Positions 36,451 through 45,483 of a stretch of 64,000 bases of DNA are shown piece after piece. Below the pieces are notes generated by a model. That model searched no databases. It worked only from the letters and a program-made list of their open reading frames with translations, and was not told where the DNA came from. Source of the stretch: Leptotrichia buccalis C-1013-b. GTDB lineage: Bacteria > Fusobacteriota > Fusobacteriia > Fusobacteriales > Leptotrichiaceae. Numbering within the stretch: the stretch's first letter is position 1; every line of letters starts with the position of its first letter. The stretch is from contig NC_013192.1 of the NCBI RefSeq assembly GCF_000023905.1, forward strand, positions 248,001-312,000, read 5' to 3'. The translations under genes were made by a program, and so were the position numbers.

Positions 36451-37785
36451 TTATTTTGGAGCTTCATCCAAGTTTTGTGCATACGGTAAATCATATTTCC
36501 CCATAACTTCTTTTTTCAAATTAAAGTTTTGTGCAAAAAATATTGCAAACATTCCCAAATCATGGCTTCGTTTTAACTGCATAAATCCTCTTTTAAGTAT
36601 TGAACGCCATCCAAAAAAACTTTTTCTTGCATTGGCACATTTTTTGGAAAGCTCATCGGGAGTTTGATCAGTTGGAAGAAAGGAAATTCGCCCATAAGGA
36701 TAATTTTCATCCAGCCACCATTTTTCACTAAGAAGCCGTTTTTCTTCTCTTAATTTTCTATAAACGCCTGTTTTTGGGAATGGTACAAGATGGTTAAATG
36801 CTGCAAAATAAAATCCATGTTTTTTGGCAAATTTTACCGTTTCATCAAAAGTTTCCTTCGTGTCATTTCCATAACCGAATACAAAAGTAGCATAAATTCC
36901 GATTCCATAACTATGAATTTTTTCCGTCAGTTCATTTATTTCCCCAACGCCACTTCTCCAGCCTTTCCCCATATCCTTCAAAATATTTGGATTCATCGAC
37001 TCGTACCCAATCAAAATCATTTTACATCCGCTTTTTTTCATCCAGTAAAGCAATTCATCATTTTTCGCAATGGTAATAGCCCCTTGCGTTACCCATTTTA
37101 TATTTAATGGAGTAATCGCCTTGCAAATCTCAATCGCATGTTTATGATCCGCCACAAAATTATCATCAATAAAAAAAACATATTTCTTCCCAGAATTTTT
37201 TATATCCTGCACAATTTCCTCAATAGGGCGCCTAAAATACTTTTTCTCATAATAAGAATGTATTGCACAGAAATCACACGCAAAATTGCACCCACGCCCT
37301 GTTTCAATCAGTGCAAGCGGTGAATATTTCTTATCCTTGTAAATACTCCTGTCAGGCATTGCAAAAGACGTAGTTACTCCATAATACCGTTTTTCCAGCT
37401 TATTCTTGCTCAAATCGTTCAACATCTTTGTCCACACGCTTTCCGCGTTTCCCAAAATAATCGAATCAAAATGTTCCAGACATTCGTCAGGCTCTACAGT
37501 TGGATGATACCCCCCTGCAAGTACCTTTATCCCTCTTTTCTGAAATTTTTTTGCTATTTCGTAAGCCCTTTTGGCAGTATAAGTTTCCACAGAAATCACA
37601 ACCAGATCTGTACTTTCCTCATAATTTATAAACTCATTCCTGTCATCCATAAAATTCGTTTCAACATCCTCAGGAGTTAAAGATTTTAAAACTGCAATCA
37701 TAAGTGGCTCCATATTTTTCCATGTTTTTATATATTTCTGCCCTTTTTTCTTCCCAATGGCAGGCAGTATAAATGTTATTTTCAC
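36451..37785 (-). CDS. Radical SAM protein with B12-binding-type N-terminal domain (paralogue A)
   Basis: The 444-residue protein starts at GTG 37785 after AAGGAGAAAAACA. Residues 1-130 form a Rossmann domain of the B12-binding type (VVISVETYTAKRAYEIAK, then GGYHPTVEPDE and LGNAESVW). The DxHxxG cobalamin-ligand motif is absent. The radical SAM cluster motif is C166-x3-C170-x2-C173 in ETGRGCNFACDFCAIH. The C-terminal part (LVPFPKTGVYRKLREEKRLL, then EKWWLDENYPYG) resembles that of HpnJ-type enzymes. The family carries out methylations, ring closures and carbon-skeleton changes by radical chemistry. It is the last gene of the three-gene run 40434-36451. Confidence 0.85.
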   Translation of the reverse strand: MKITFILPAIGKKKGQKYIKTWKNMEPLMIAVLKSLTPEDVETNFMDDRNEFINYEESTDLVVISVETYTAKRAYEIAKKFQKRGIKVLAGGYHPTVEPDECLEHFDSIILGNAESVWTKMLNDLSKNKLEKRYYGVTTSFAMPDRSIYKDKKYSPLALIETGRGCNFACDFCAIHSYYEKKYFRRPIEEIVQDIKNSGKKYVFFIDDNFVADHKHAIEICKAITPLNIKWVTQGAITIAKNDELLYWMKKSGCKMILIGYESMNPNILKDMGKGWRSGVGEINELTEKIHSYGIGIYATFVFGYGNDTKETFDETVKFAKKHGFYFAAFNHLVPFPKTGVYRKLREEKRLLSEKWWLDENYPYGRISFLPTDQTPDELSKKCANARKSFFGWRSILKRGFMQLKRSHDLGMFAIFFAQNFNLKKEVMGKYDLPYAQNLDEAPK

Positions 37786-37810
37786 TGTTTTTCTCCTTTT
37801 TTCTCAACTT

Positions 37811-39133
37811 CTATTTATCAAATTTTATCTTCCCATACTTCCTGAATTTCCGTGCATGCTGCCTAGAAAATACTTCCAGAATGAATTTCAGCCCCTTATT
37901 CCTAGAAGTTTTCACTCTTCTTATAATTCGCTTGAAAGTGAAAGTGTCAAGCCACAATTTATAAAATTCCTTCTGCAATGTGTCGTAACTCATATTTTTA
38001 GGCTTGAATACGACTGTTTCAGTATCGTAGTAATACCAGTCCTCTGTAAGCAATCTGCCTTCTTCTTTTAACTGATTAAAAAAAGGTGTTCCTGGATACG
38101 GAGTAATTATGTTATATCTTGGCACATCTACCCCAATTTCCTCAATAATATCAGGAATTCGGCGAATTGACTCCACTGTGTCAGTTTCCATTCCTATCAT
38201 AAGTGTGGAAAGGACTGATATTCCATAAGATTGAATTGTTTTTACGAGTTTTTTGTATTCTGCGACATTGTTAAATTTTTTATTTACCCCATCAAGATTT
38301 TCCTGAACAAAACTTTCCAAGCCAATAACCAAGCCTATACAGCCAGATTCTTTCATTAACTGAAGAATTTTTTTATCATTACCAATATTTATTGTTGCGG
38401 AAGCAGTCCATTTTATTTTTAATTTCTTCAATTCTTCCATTAGCTGAATGGCGTAATTTCTATTGCCTAAAAAGTTTGGATCAAGAAATATCCATTTTTT
38501 GGGCTTATTCGTTTTTATTTCATTTATCACGTAGTCTATGCTTTTTATCTGATTTTTTCCAGAATACATCTTTGTGATGGAACAATAGGAACATTTATTG
38601 GGACAGCCATTGTTTGCGACGATTGTGCCATAATTTTTGAAATATTTTTTATTTTTCAAAAGTTTTCGGTTTAATGGCTTCGGTTCATAATCATTTCCAA
38701 CGAGGTTAAAATATTCTCTTTTTGGAGTTCCATTTGTAAAATCTTCAATAAACATCGGAAATGAAATTTCAGCAGCTCCCGTAATTACTGTATCAAAATA
38801 TTGTAATGCCTCTTCTTTCAAAGCTGTCGCATAATGCCCGCCAATTAATGTATACGCTCCTTTACTTTTCCAAAACTTGGCAATTTCTTTTGCCCTTTTC
38901 GATCCTGAAATTACCGAAGAAATACAAATTAAGTCAAATTTTTCGTTTTCATATTTTTTAGAAGTAGCATCCCATTTTTCCACACCTTCATCCACAATAA
39001 CAACATCAGCGTTATATTTTCTGTCAATTAGTGATTCCAGCGTTATTAACGTAATTTGCGGATAATATTTTCTTTTGTGAATCGAGTTGTATTTGTAAAT
39101 GTTATCCTTTGCTAAAACAAGCATTATTCTCAT
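37811..39133 (-). CDS. Radical SAM protein with B12-binding-type N-terminal domain (paralogue B)
   Basis: The 440-residue protein has the same architecture. Its N-terminal Rossmann domain shows FDLICISSVISGSKRAKEIA and GGHYATALKEEA; again there is no DxHxxG. The 4Fe-4S cysteines are C177, C181 and C184 in NNGCPNKCSYCSITK. The C-terminal part has TPYPGTPFFNQLKEEGRLLT and EDWYYYDTETVVFKP, grouping it with the 40821 paralogue rather than the three WWLDE/WWLE-type paralogues. Its ATG overlaps the stop of the upstream gene by four bases (ATGA), so the two are translated together. Confidence 0.85.
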   Translation of the reverse strand: MRIMLVLAKDNIYKYNSIHKRKYYPQITLITLESLIDRKYNADVVIVDEGVEKWDATSKKYENEKFDLICISSVISGSKRAKEIAKFWKSKGAYTLIGGHYATALKEEALQYFDTVITGAAEISFPMFIEDFTNGTPKREYFNLVGNDYEPKPLNRKLLKNKKYFKNYGTIVANNGCPNKCSYCSITKMYSGKNQIKSIDYVINEIKTNKPKKWIFLDPNFLGNRNYAIQLMEELKKLKIKWTASATINIGNDKKILQLMKESGCIGLVIGLESFVQENLDGVNKKFNNVAEYKKLVKTIQSYGISVLSTLMIGMETDTVESIRRIPDIIEEIGVDVPRYNIITPYPGTPFFNQLKEEGRLLTEDWYYYDTETVVFKPKNMSYDTLQKEFYKLWLDTFTFKRIIRRVKTSRNKGLKFILEVFSRQHARKFRKYGKIKFDK

Positions 39134-40434
39134 AATTTTATTCCTTTTTTGTTATAAACTTCTTTTCGATTGATATAATTTACAGCAAGAAATACAAGAG
39201 CATGTTTAAAATTGGCAGCACCGTCAAACAGCCTTTTCCAGATACTCGAATGTCTGTTATATTCCACCTTGCACTTCAAAATTCCAGCCTCAAATTCCTC
39301 AATCGTCATATTATATGGCTCAAAGCACGCTTTCCCATAACGAAAGTTCTCGTCCAGCCACCATCTTTCATAAAGAAGTCTTCCTTCTTTTTTTAATCTT
39401 TCATAAAAAGGAGTTCCTGGTATCGGCAATGCCGGGTTAAAGCCTGCAAGGAAAAATTTATGCTTTTTAGAAAATTCCAAAATTTCATCAAAGCAGTTTT
39501 TATCATCATAATCATACCCAATTACATAGCTTGCATGTACAAGAATCTTATTTTTTTTATAAATATTAATAATTTTTTCATAGTCAAACTCATAATTTGC
39601 AACCTTTTTCATTTTCTTAATATTTTTTATATTTATATTCTCAAATCCCAGAAGCATTTCAATGCACCCTGCTTCTGACATCAATTTTATCAATTTCTCA
39701 TCTCTTGCAATATCGATGCTGCCTTGACAAGCCCATTTTATTTTCAGTTTTTTCAATTCTTCAAACAGTTTTAGAGCTTTTTTCTTATTGGCAAAAATAT
39801 TATCATCCACAAAATAAACAATTTTCGCCCTCTTATTCGTTCTAAAAATTTCCTTTACCTCATTTATCACATTCTCAACATCCCTATGTTGAAAATCTCC
39901 TTTGTGAACTGCCCCAATCGTGCAAAATTCACATTGATGCATACAGCCTCGCCCAAACTGAACTGGCACGACAAAAGAATATTTTTTCCCCTTGTAAATG
40001 CTCCTATCATAAACAACATTATTAATATCTGGCAATTTTCTACATTCATACCTCTTTTTCGGCACTCCGTTTTCCAAATCATTTAAAAATTCATTCCAAG
40101 TAACTTCTCCACTTCCTACACAAACCGTGTCCGCATGTTCCTGCACTTCATCAGGCATAAGCGAAGCGTGATACCCTCCAATCATCACATAAACTCCACG
40201 TTTCCTGTAATTTTCGGCTAGTTCATAAGCCCGTCTAGCAGTCATTGTAAACGTAGAAATTACAACCAAATCAACCTTAAGATCCATCGGAATATCCTCA
40301 ATCCTATCATCAAAAAGCATAAGCTCATGTTTAGTCTTATCCGTAAGCCCTGAAAGCACCGCAAAAGCAAGCGGCTCTATCGCATCATTGGAACGTTTTC
40401 CCCCCATATTTGGGCGTAAAAAAGCTATTTTCAT
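39130..40434 (-). CDS. Radical SAM protein with B12-binding-type N-terminal domain (paralogue C)
   Basis: The start is ATG 40434, with GGGAGGAG seven to eight bases before it. A longer reading to 40461 includes that site as codons and is rejected. The 434-residue protein begins MKIAFLRPNMGGKRS. It has the Rossmann segment VDLVVISTFTMTARRAYELA with GGYHASLMPDE, and Fe-S cysteines C164, C168 and C171 in FGRGCMHQCEFCTIG. The C-terminal part contains IPGTPFYERLKKEGRLLYER and WWLDENFRYGKA. It is the first gene of its run. The 386-bp gap upstream holds a MITE-like repeat copy, which separates it from the second run at 40821-45368. Confidence 0.85.
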   Translation of the reverse strand: MKIAFLRPNMGGKRSNDAIEPLAFAVLSGLTDKTKHELMLFDDRIEDIPMDLKVDLVVISTFTMTARRAYELAENYRKRGVYVMIGGYHASLMPDEVQEHADTVCVGSGEVTWNEFLNDLENGVPKKRYECRKLPDINNVVYDRSIYKGKKYSFVVPVQFGRGCMHQCEFCTIGAVHKGDFQHRDVENVINEVKEIFRTNKRAKIVYFVDDNIFANKKKALKLFEELKKLKIKWACQGSIDIARDEKLIKLMSEAGCIEMLLGFENINIKNIKKMKKVANYEFDYEKIINIYKKNKILVHASYVIGYDYDDKNCFDEILEFSKKHKFFLAGFNPALPIPGTPFYERLKKEGRLLYERWWLDENFRYGKACFEPYNMTIEEFEAGILKCKVEYNRHSSIWKRLFDGAANFKHALVFLAVNYINRKEVYNKKGIKL

Positions 40435-40820
40435 TTTTCTTCTCCTCCCTTTCTTACACATCTGTCTTTATTTTATACTATTCCCCATTTAAATAACGAA
40501 ATTATTACAAACTTTTCTAATAAAGGGTATAAATCTAATATTTTAAAATAATTAAAATATAATTTTCATTTTTCAATCAGATTCTAGTTAAATAACCCGT
40601 CGGAGCATTTTTCTGTGCTGGCAAAACTGTCTGAGCATAGCGAGTTTTTTGTCAGTGCAGAAAAATGTCGTAGACTAGCCATAGGTTGTAGGATTTGCGG
40701 CAATGAGCAATCCTACGAAAATAAAAAGAAAAAATATAAATATAAATGAAAAAACTATTATTAATCAAAATTTCTTAACAAAAAAATAATTTATATGATT
40801 GTTTATTTAAAATTAACTAA
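40435..40820. other. Intergenic region with repeat copy
   Basis: This 386-bp gap within the radical SAM cluster is largely occupied by the second copy of the inverted-repeat element. The cluster promoter for the 40434-36451 run, if separate, must lie in its left part. No gene is present. Confidence 0.65.
40475..40738. repeat. MITE-like element, inverted second copy lacking one end
   Basis: The left end ATACTATTCCCCATTTAAA (40475-40493) matches the terminal repeat of the 19894-20234 element. The interior from the AACCCGTCGGAGC region (40590) through TGTCGTAGACTAGCCATAGG to CAATCCTACGAAAATAAAAA (40709-40728) is the reverse complement of about 19969-20115, with few differences. Similarity ends near 40738 and no second terminal repeat follows, so this copy is truncated or the element boundary differs. 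Confidence 0.7.
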
Positions 40821-42143
40821 TTAATCTACATTTGGAATATCAGAATTATCTGTCATTTTTTCAAAAGTAAATTCCTCCAATTTATCGGCATAATGCCTAT
40901 ACCCCAAGTTAGTATTAAGCATAATTGGTGCAATAACGCTGAATCTTGCGATTCTTTTAAAAATCGAGCTTACTTTATAAGTTTCCCTCCAAGCGTAAAT
41001 TCCACCTTCCTGAAGTTCCTGTGCTGTCATTTTTTTTGGATGAAATACAGCGTGCTGAACATCGTACATTGTCCAGTTTTTTTCAAAAATTCTACCTTGC
41101 TTTTCCAAATCATTATAAAGTTTTGTTTTAGGAAATGGAGTTAATATCGAGTATCTTGGCAAGTCAACTTTCATTTTTATTACTTCCTCCACAGTTCGCT
41201 TGAATATATCCTTGTCATCGCCATCTGCACCGAATGTAAAAGTTCCGTTTACAGCAATATCATAATGATGCAGCTTTTTCATAAGCAAATGGTAATCAGC
41301 CATAACATTTACCCCTTTATTCATAGCCCGCAGCGATTCCTTCGAGACAGCTTCAAATCCAATAAGCAAGCCTTTACAACCACTTTTTGCCATTAGCCTT
41401 ATCATTTCGTCATCGTGAACAAGGTTGGAAGTTGCCAGCCCGAACCACCATTTTTTGAGAGGTATCAATTCAATAAACAGTTTTTTAGCATAATTTCTGT
41501 CAGCAATCAAATTTAAATCTATAAACAAAACTTCTTTTTTCTTAAAAGTTTCAATTTCTGCAATAATTTCATTAATTGGTCTTTTCAGTAATTTGGGGTA
41601 TAAAGCCTTCCCAACGCAGAAGGAACAGTCGAAAGAACAGCCTTTTGTAGCTTCAATGCTATTTATGGAAACATATCTTTCCTTTTTCAAAAGTTCCCTT
41701 TTTGGTAATTTCAAATTTTCCAGGCTATTTTCCTTCTGCACATAAAATTTCTTTAAACTGTTATTTCTCGCATCTTCCATTATTTCCGTAAAAAGCCATT
41801 CAGAACGCCCAATTACAACAGAATCACAATGCTGTATCGCCTCTTCTGGACAAAGTGTCGGATGTGGTCCGCCTAAAATAACCTTTTTCCCTTTGCTTTT
41901 AAAGTATCTTGCGTATTTATACACTCTTTCCGAAGTTCCCGTAATAGAAGTCATAACCACAATATCCGCATCTAGTTCAAGCGGTATTTTTTCAATTGTT
42001 TCATCATGAATCACAACTTCGATGTCTTCTGGAATATACGCCGCAAGTGTCGATAATGTGAGCGGTGCATAGTGAATCGCCTTCTTAAATGTTCCGTTAA
42101 ACCTGTACATTGCCCCTGCTGGTGCCAGTAATGCCACTTTCAT
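40821..42143 (-). CDS. Radical SAM protein with B12-binding-type N-terminal domain (paralogue D)
   Basis: The 440-residue protein shows IVVMTSITGTSERVYKYARY with GGPHPTLCPEEA in the Rossmann domain and no DxHxxG. Fe-S cysteines are C169, C173 and C176 in ATKGCSFDCSFCVGK. The C-terminal part has LTPFPKTKLYNDLEKQGRIF and MYDVQHAVFHPKKMT, like paralogue B. The residue after the last motif Cys (CVGKA) differs from the other four (C.I), perhaps reflecting another substrate. Its ATG overlaps the stop of the GH3-family gene by four bases. Confidence 0.85.
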   Translation of the reverse strand: MKVALLAPAGAMYRFNGTFKKAIHYAPLTLSTLAAYIPEDIEVVIHDETIEKIPLELDADIVVMTSITGTSERVYKYARYFKSKGKKVILGGPHPTLCPEEAIQHCDSVVIGRSEWLFTEIMEDARNNSLKKFYVQKENSLENLKLPKRELLKKERYVSINSIEATKGCSFDCSFCVGKALYPKLLKRPINEIIAEIETFKKKEVLFIDLNLIADRNYAKKLFIELIPLKKWWFGLATSNLVHDDEMIRLMAKSGCKGLLIGFEAVSKESLRAMNKGVNVMADYHLLMKKLHHYDIAVNGTFTFGADGDDKDIFKRTVEEVIKMKVDLPRYSILTPFPKTKLYNDLEKQGRIFEKNWTMYDVQHAVFHPKKMTAQELQEGGIYAWRETYKVSSIFKRIARFSVIAPIMLNTNLGYRHYADKLEEFTFEKMTDNSDIPNVD

Positions 42144-44056
42144 TCTCCAAATCCTCCTGCAAATTTATTTTCCCAGCCAAAATTTTTATCTAGCAGCCGA
42201 TATTTTATATCGCCTATTTTCTGCTTTTTCGATTTTTCAGCCGTATAAGTCTTTAATCCATTCTTTTCTATTAAAAATACTCTTACTTTCCTCAACTGTC
42301 CCAATTTATACGCATATTCATAATGAAATGCCTTGCATAAACTACTATTAATTTCCTTTTCAATTTGTTTCCAATTAAATTTTCTGCCATCTTTTTTTAT
42401 TTCTAAGAACAAAGTATAAAAAATTCCCCCCGTTTCATTTTTTACTGGTGCAAACAGCAAAAATTCGCCCTTTATATTATTTTCTTCCAATGTTGTTAAA
42501 ACCTGTTTTTCCACAAACGAATTTTTTAATTTTTCTCCCACAATATCAGAAAAATTATTTATTCTGCCAACAAACTTTACAATTGGAATTTTATGATAAA
42601 ATCCTGCAACTTCCACTATATCATTCGTATTATATCTGTAAAGCCCTGCATTTGTCGTAACAACAACGCAATAACGCTCTCCCAGCTCCAATTCATCCAA
42701 AAGTTTTGGGCTCCTGTTTTCCAACTTATCATCAGAAACCTGAATAAATTCATAAAAAAACGAGGTATAGGCAGCAACGCTCCCATTTTGCACATTTTCC
42801 AGCGGAAAACTTACGATGCATTCCGTTGACATAAGCCCTTTTCCCTGAAATTTCAAATTTATGTTTTTTTTATCAAAATTCAATTTTTCCTTCAATTTTA
42901 TAAAAATTTCATAGGAATCACTATCCGCCCAGCAGCTCACAAGCGAAAGCTTTTTCCAAATCACAGAGTAATCCACAAAGTTTTCCACAATTTTATTTCC
43001 TGATTTAGTTTCCAAATTCTTATTTTCAGCTATGATTTCATTCTCGTTATTTTTTTTCGTAATTTCTAAATTCTGAGTTTTATCATTTTTACTCAAAATA
43101 TTTTTTTCATGTTCATTAAAATAATTTATCAAAAATTTACTTCTATTTTTTTTCCACAATTTCCTATACTTTTTCTGAATAATCTGAAAATACTTTTTAT
43201 TTCCCAAATTTTTATCAGCAAAAAATTCAGTGCCTAAATCCTCGCTTTTTACAATTTGACAAATCACTTTATGATTTTTTTCAATAAAATCAAGCAAAAT
43301 CATAAGAAACGATGGACTCCAGACAGAAATCATCGCAAGATTTTCTGACAAAAGCAGAAACACCGCTGTAATCAGCAAAAAATCCTCCATATTCTGAATA
43401 CTTTTTATTTTTTTCGGAACTGTAAACAGTTTATTTAAAAAAAATGCAGAAACTTTATCAAAATATGAAGTATCATCTTCGATTCCCACGCGGATTCCTC
43501 CGCTAGTTACAGCTTCTCGCTTTAAAATGGGTGAAACAGACCAGTAGGAACTTCCAAGAAAAAGTCTTTTATTATTTTGATATAAATTGTAAATCCATGC
43601 AAAAACGCCATTCATATAGCTTTTCAAAAATTTCTCTGTGTATGGGATATATTTCACATTGGATGTGCTACCGCTCGTAAGTTCAAATAGCTTAATCTTA
43701 TCACTCAAAAGAACATTGTTTTCCCCACTTTTCTCCTTTTCCACAAACTCTTTAATATCCTCATAATTTACAATCGGAATTTTATTCTGAAACTTTTCTA
43801 TTAATTCTTTTTCATTTTCTGCATTTAAAATTTGGCTTTCTGTTTCAAAATTTTTTAAATATTCTGTATTTTTATTAGTTTTCAATATTTCCAAAAGTAT
43901 TTTTACTTGCGTTTTCCGAATTTTACTTTTACTTTTTATATTGGAAACAAAATCTTTGTAGGATTTTTTACAAAAAAATATGAATAATCTGTTTAAAATC
44001 ACATATTTTAAATTTTTTACTTCATAAAATTTACTTTTTTCACCGAATTCTTTCAT
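42140..44056 (-). CDS. GH3-family acyl-adenylating (acyl-acid amido synthetase-like) enzyme
   Basis: GH3 proteins belong to the ANL superfamily. They activate a carboxylic acid with ATP and pass the acyl group to an amine, as in plant auxin- and jasmonate-amino-acid conjugation; bacterial members are mostly unstudied. The 638-residue protein has the ATP-binding motif FELTSGSTSNVKYIPYT (about residues 128-144), the segment WADSDSYEIF, and the family block TNAGLYRYNTNDIVEVAGF followed by VKFVGRINNFSDIVGEKL. A Lys/Asn/Glu-rich insertion near residues 320-350 makes it longer than usual. It sits between two radical SAM genes with 4-bp and 17-bp overlaps, so it clearly belongs to their operon. Confidence 0.87.
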   Translation of the reverse strand: MKEFGEKSKFYEVKNLKYVILNRLFIFFCKKSYKDFVSNIKSKSKIRKTQVKILLEILKTNKNTEYLKNFETESQILNAENEKELIEKFQNKIPIVNYEDIKEFVEKEKSGENNVLLSDKIKLFELTSGSTSNVKYIPYTEKFLKSYMNGVFAWIYNLYQNNKRLFLGSSYWSVSPILKREAVTSGGIRVGIEDDTSYFDKVSAFFLNKLFTVPKKIKSIQNMEDFLLITAVFLLLSENLAMISVWSPSFLMILLDFIEKNHKVICQIVKSEDLGTEFFADKNLGNKKYFQIIQKKYRKLWKKNRSKFLINYFNEHEKNILSKNDKTQNLEITKKNNENEIIAENKNLETKSGNKIVENFVDYSVIWKKLSLVSCWADSDSYEIFIKLKEKLNFDKKNINLKFQGKGLMSTECIVSFPLENVQNGSVAAYTSFFYEFIQVSDDKLENRSPKLLDELELGERYCVVVTTNAGLYRYNTNDIVEVAGFYHKIPIVKFVGRINNFSDIVGEKLKNSFVEKQVLTTLEENNIKGEFLLFAPVKNETGGIFYTLFLEIKKDGRKFNWKQIEKEINSSLCKAFHYEYAYKLGQLRKVRVFLIEKNGLKTYTAEKSKKQKIGDIKYRLLDKNFGWENKFAGGFGE

Positions 44057-45368
44057 CTAAATTATCTCCAATTGGCAAATCTTGAAATTTCTTTATAACA
44101 GCCTTCTGCCCAAAGCTCAAAAACAGATACATAATGGAAAATGGTATATTTTTTGTTCTTTTTAAAACATCAAAGGTTCTTCCCAAAATATTTTTTACAG
44201 AATGATATGCATATCTTACTGCAATACACCTGTCACGAAACTCATTTGTAGAAATATCATAAGGCTCAAAAAATAAATACGAATATTTTTGTGGCTCCAG
44301 CCACCACTTTTTGTACAAAAGCCTTCCTTCCTTTTCCATTTTAAAATAAAGTTCGGTATTTGGGAAAGGCACGAGATAGTTAAACTGGACAAATTCCAGA
44401 TGGTTTTTCTGTGCAAATTTTACAGTATCTTCAAACGTAGTGCCGATTTTTTCCTCAAAACCAAAAACGAATGTGGCATAAATTCCAATATTGTATTTAT
44501 GTATAATCCGTGTTGATTCCTCAATATCTCCCAGCTTGTAGCTCCATTCCTTTTTCATATTGTCAAGAGCCTCTTTATTTATTGACTCATATCCTATTAA
44601 AATAAAAAGGCATCCGCTATCTCGCATAGCCTCAAGCAGTTTCTCGTTTTTTGCCATCGTTATCGCCCCTTGCGAAATCCATTTTTTCTTTAACGGCTTT
44701 ATCTTCTCACAAAGTTCCAACGCATATTTCGGATCTGCAACAAAGTTATCATCAGCAAAAAATATATATTTTGACTTTATATGCTTCAATTCTTCAATTA
44801 CACTATCAACGGGTCTTTTAGCATACCGTTTCTTATTAACTGCCGAAATTGCGCAAAATTCACAGTGATGAGGACACCCGCGCCCAGTTTCCACAACTGA
44901 AATTAAATATTTTTTCTTAAAAATACTTCTGTCCGGTATTAAAAATTTATTGCTAAGCCCCCCAATATAAAGTTTCTTTTCCGTTCCATTCCTATAATCC
45001 TCAATAATTTTCTCCCAAATATCATCAGCATATCCCGTAACTACAGAATCTGCATGCTTCATAGCCTCATCTGGCACAAGCGAAGCATGTGTCCCCCCAA
45101 CAATAACCTTCTTTCCTTTTTCTCTAAATCTTTTAGCAATCTCATATCCATGCCTTGCCGTATAAGTTTCCAAAGTAATCACAACAACATTTGCATCATT
45201 ATCATAGTCAATCGCCTCAATCCTCTCATCAATTAGCTCACATTCAATATCATAAGGAGTCAATGCCCGCAAGTAAGCAAACGTAAGCGGCTCAAACGTC
45301 CTCAACTGAAAAATATATTTCTGTCCCTTTTTCTTCCCAAATCCAGGATAAACAAACAACATCTTCAT
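44040..45368 (-). CDS. Radical SAM protein with B12-binding-type N-terminal domain (paralogue E)
   Basis: The start is ATG 45368, six bases after AAGGTG; an in-frame GTG at 45377 is part of that site. The 442-residue protein has the same N-terminal GKKKGQKYI as paralogue A, the Rossmann segment VVVITLETYTARHGYEIAKR with GGTHASLVPDEA, and Fe-S cysteines C165, C169 and C172 in ETGRGCPHHCEFCAIS. The C-terminal part has LVPFPNTELYFKMEKEGRLL and KKWWLEPQKYSY. It is closest to paralogue A by eye, suggesting a duplication. It is the first gene of the run 45368-40821. Confidence 0.85.
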   Translation of the reverse strand: MKMLFVYPGFGKKKGQKYIFQLRTFEPLTFAYLRALTPYDIECELIDERIEAIDYDNDANVVVITLETYTARHGYEIAKRFREKGKKVIVGGTHASLVPDEAMKHADSVVTGYADDIWEKIIEDYRNGTEKKLYIGGLSNKFLIPDRSIFKKKYLISVVETGRGCPHHCEFCAISAVNKKRYAKRPVDSVIEELKHIKSKYIFFADDNFVADPKYALELCEKIKPLKKKWISQGAITMAKNEKLLEAMRDSGCLFILIGYESINKEALDNMKKEWSYKLGDIEESTRIIHKYNIGIYATFVFGFEEKIGTTFEDTVKFAQKNHLEFVQFNYLVPFPNTELYFKMEKEGRLLYKKWWLEPQKYSYLFFEPYDISTNEFRDRCIAVRYAYHSVKNILGRTFDVLKRTKNIPFSIMYLFLSFGQKAVIKKFQDLPIGDNLDERIR

Positions 45369-45483
45369 AAAATTCACCTTTTTTATTTATTTAACTTCCG
45401 ATATTTTAACACGTAAATCATTGAATTTTATTTTTTTTCAAAGCAAATTTTACTTTTTGAATCAAACTATTTAGTTTTAAAAA

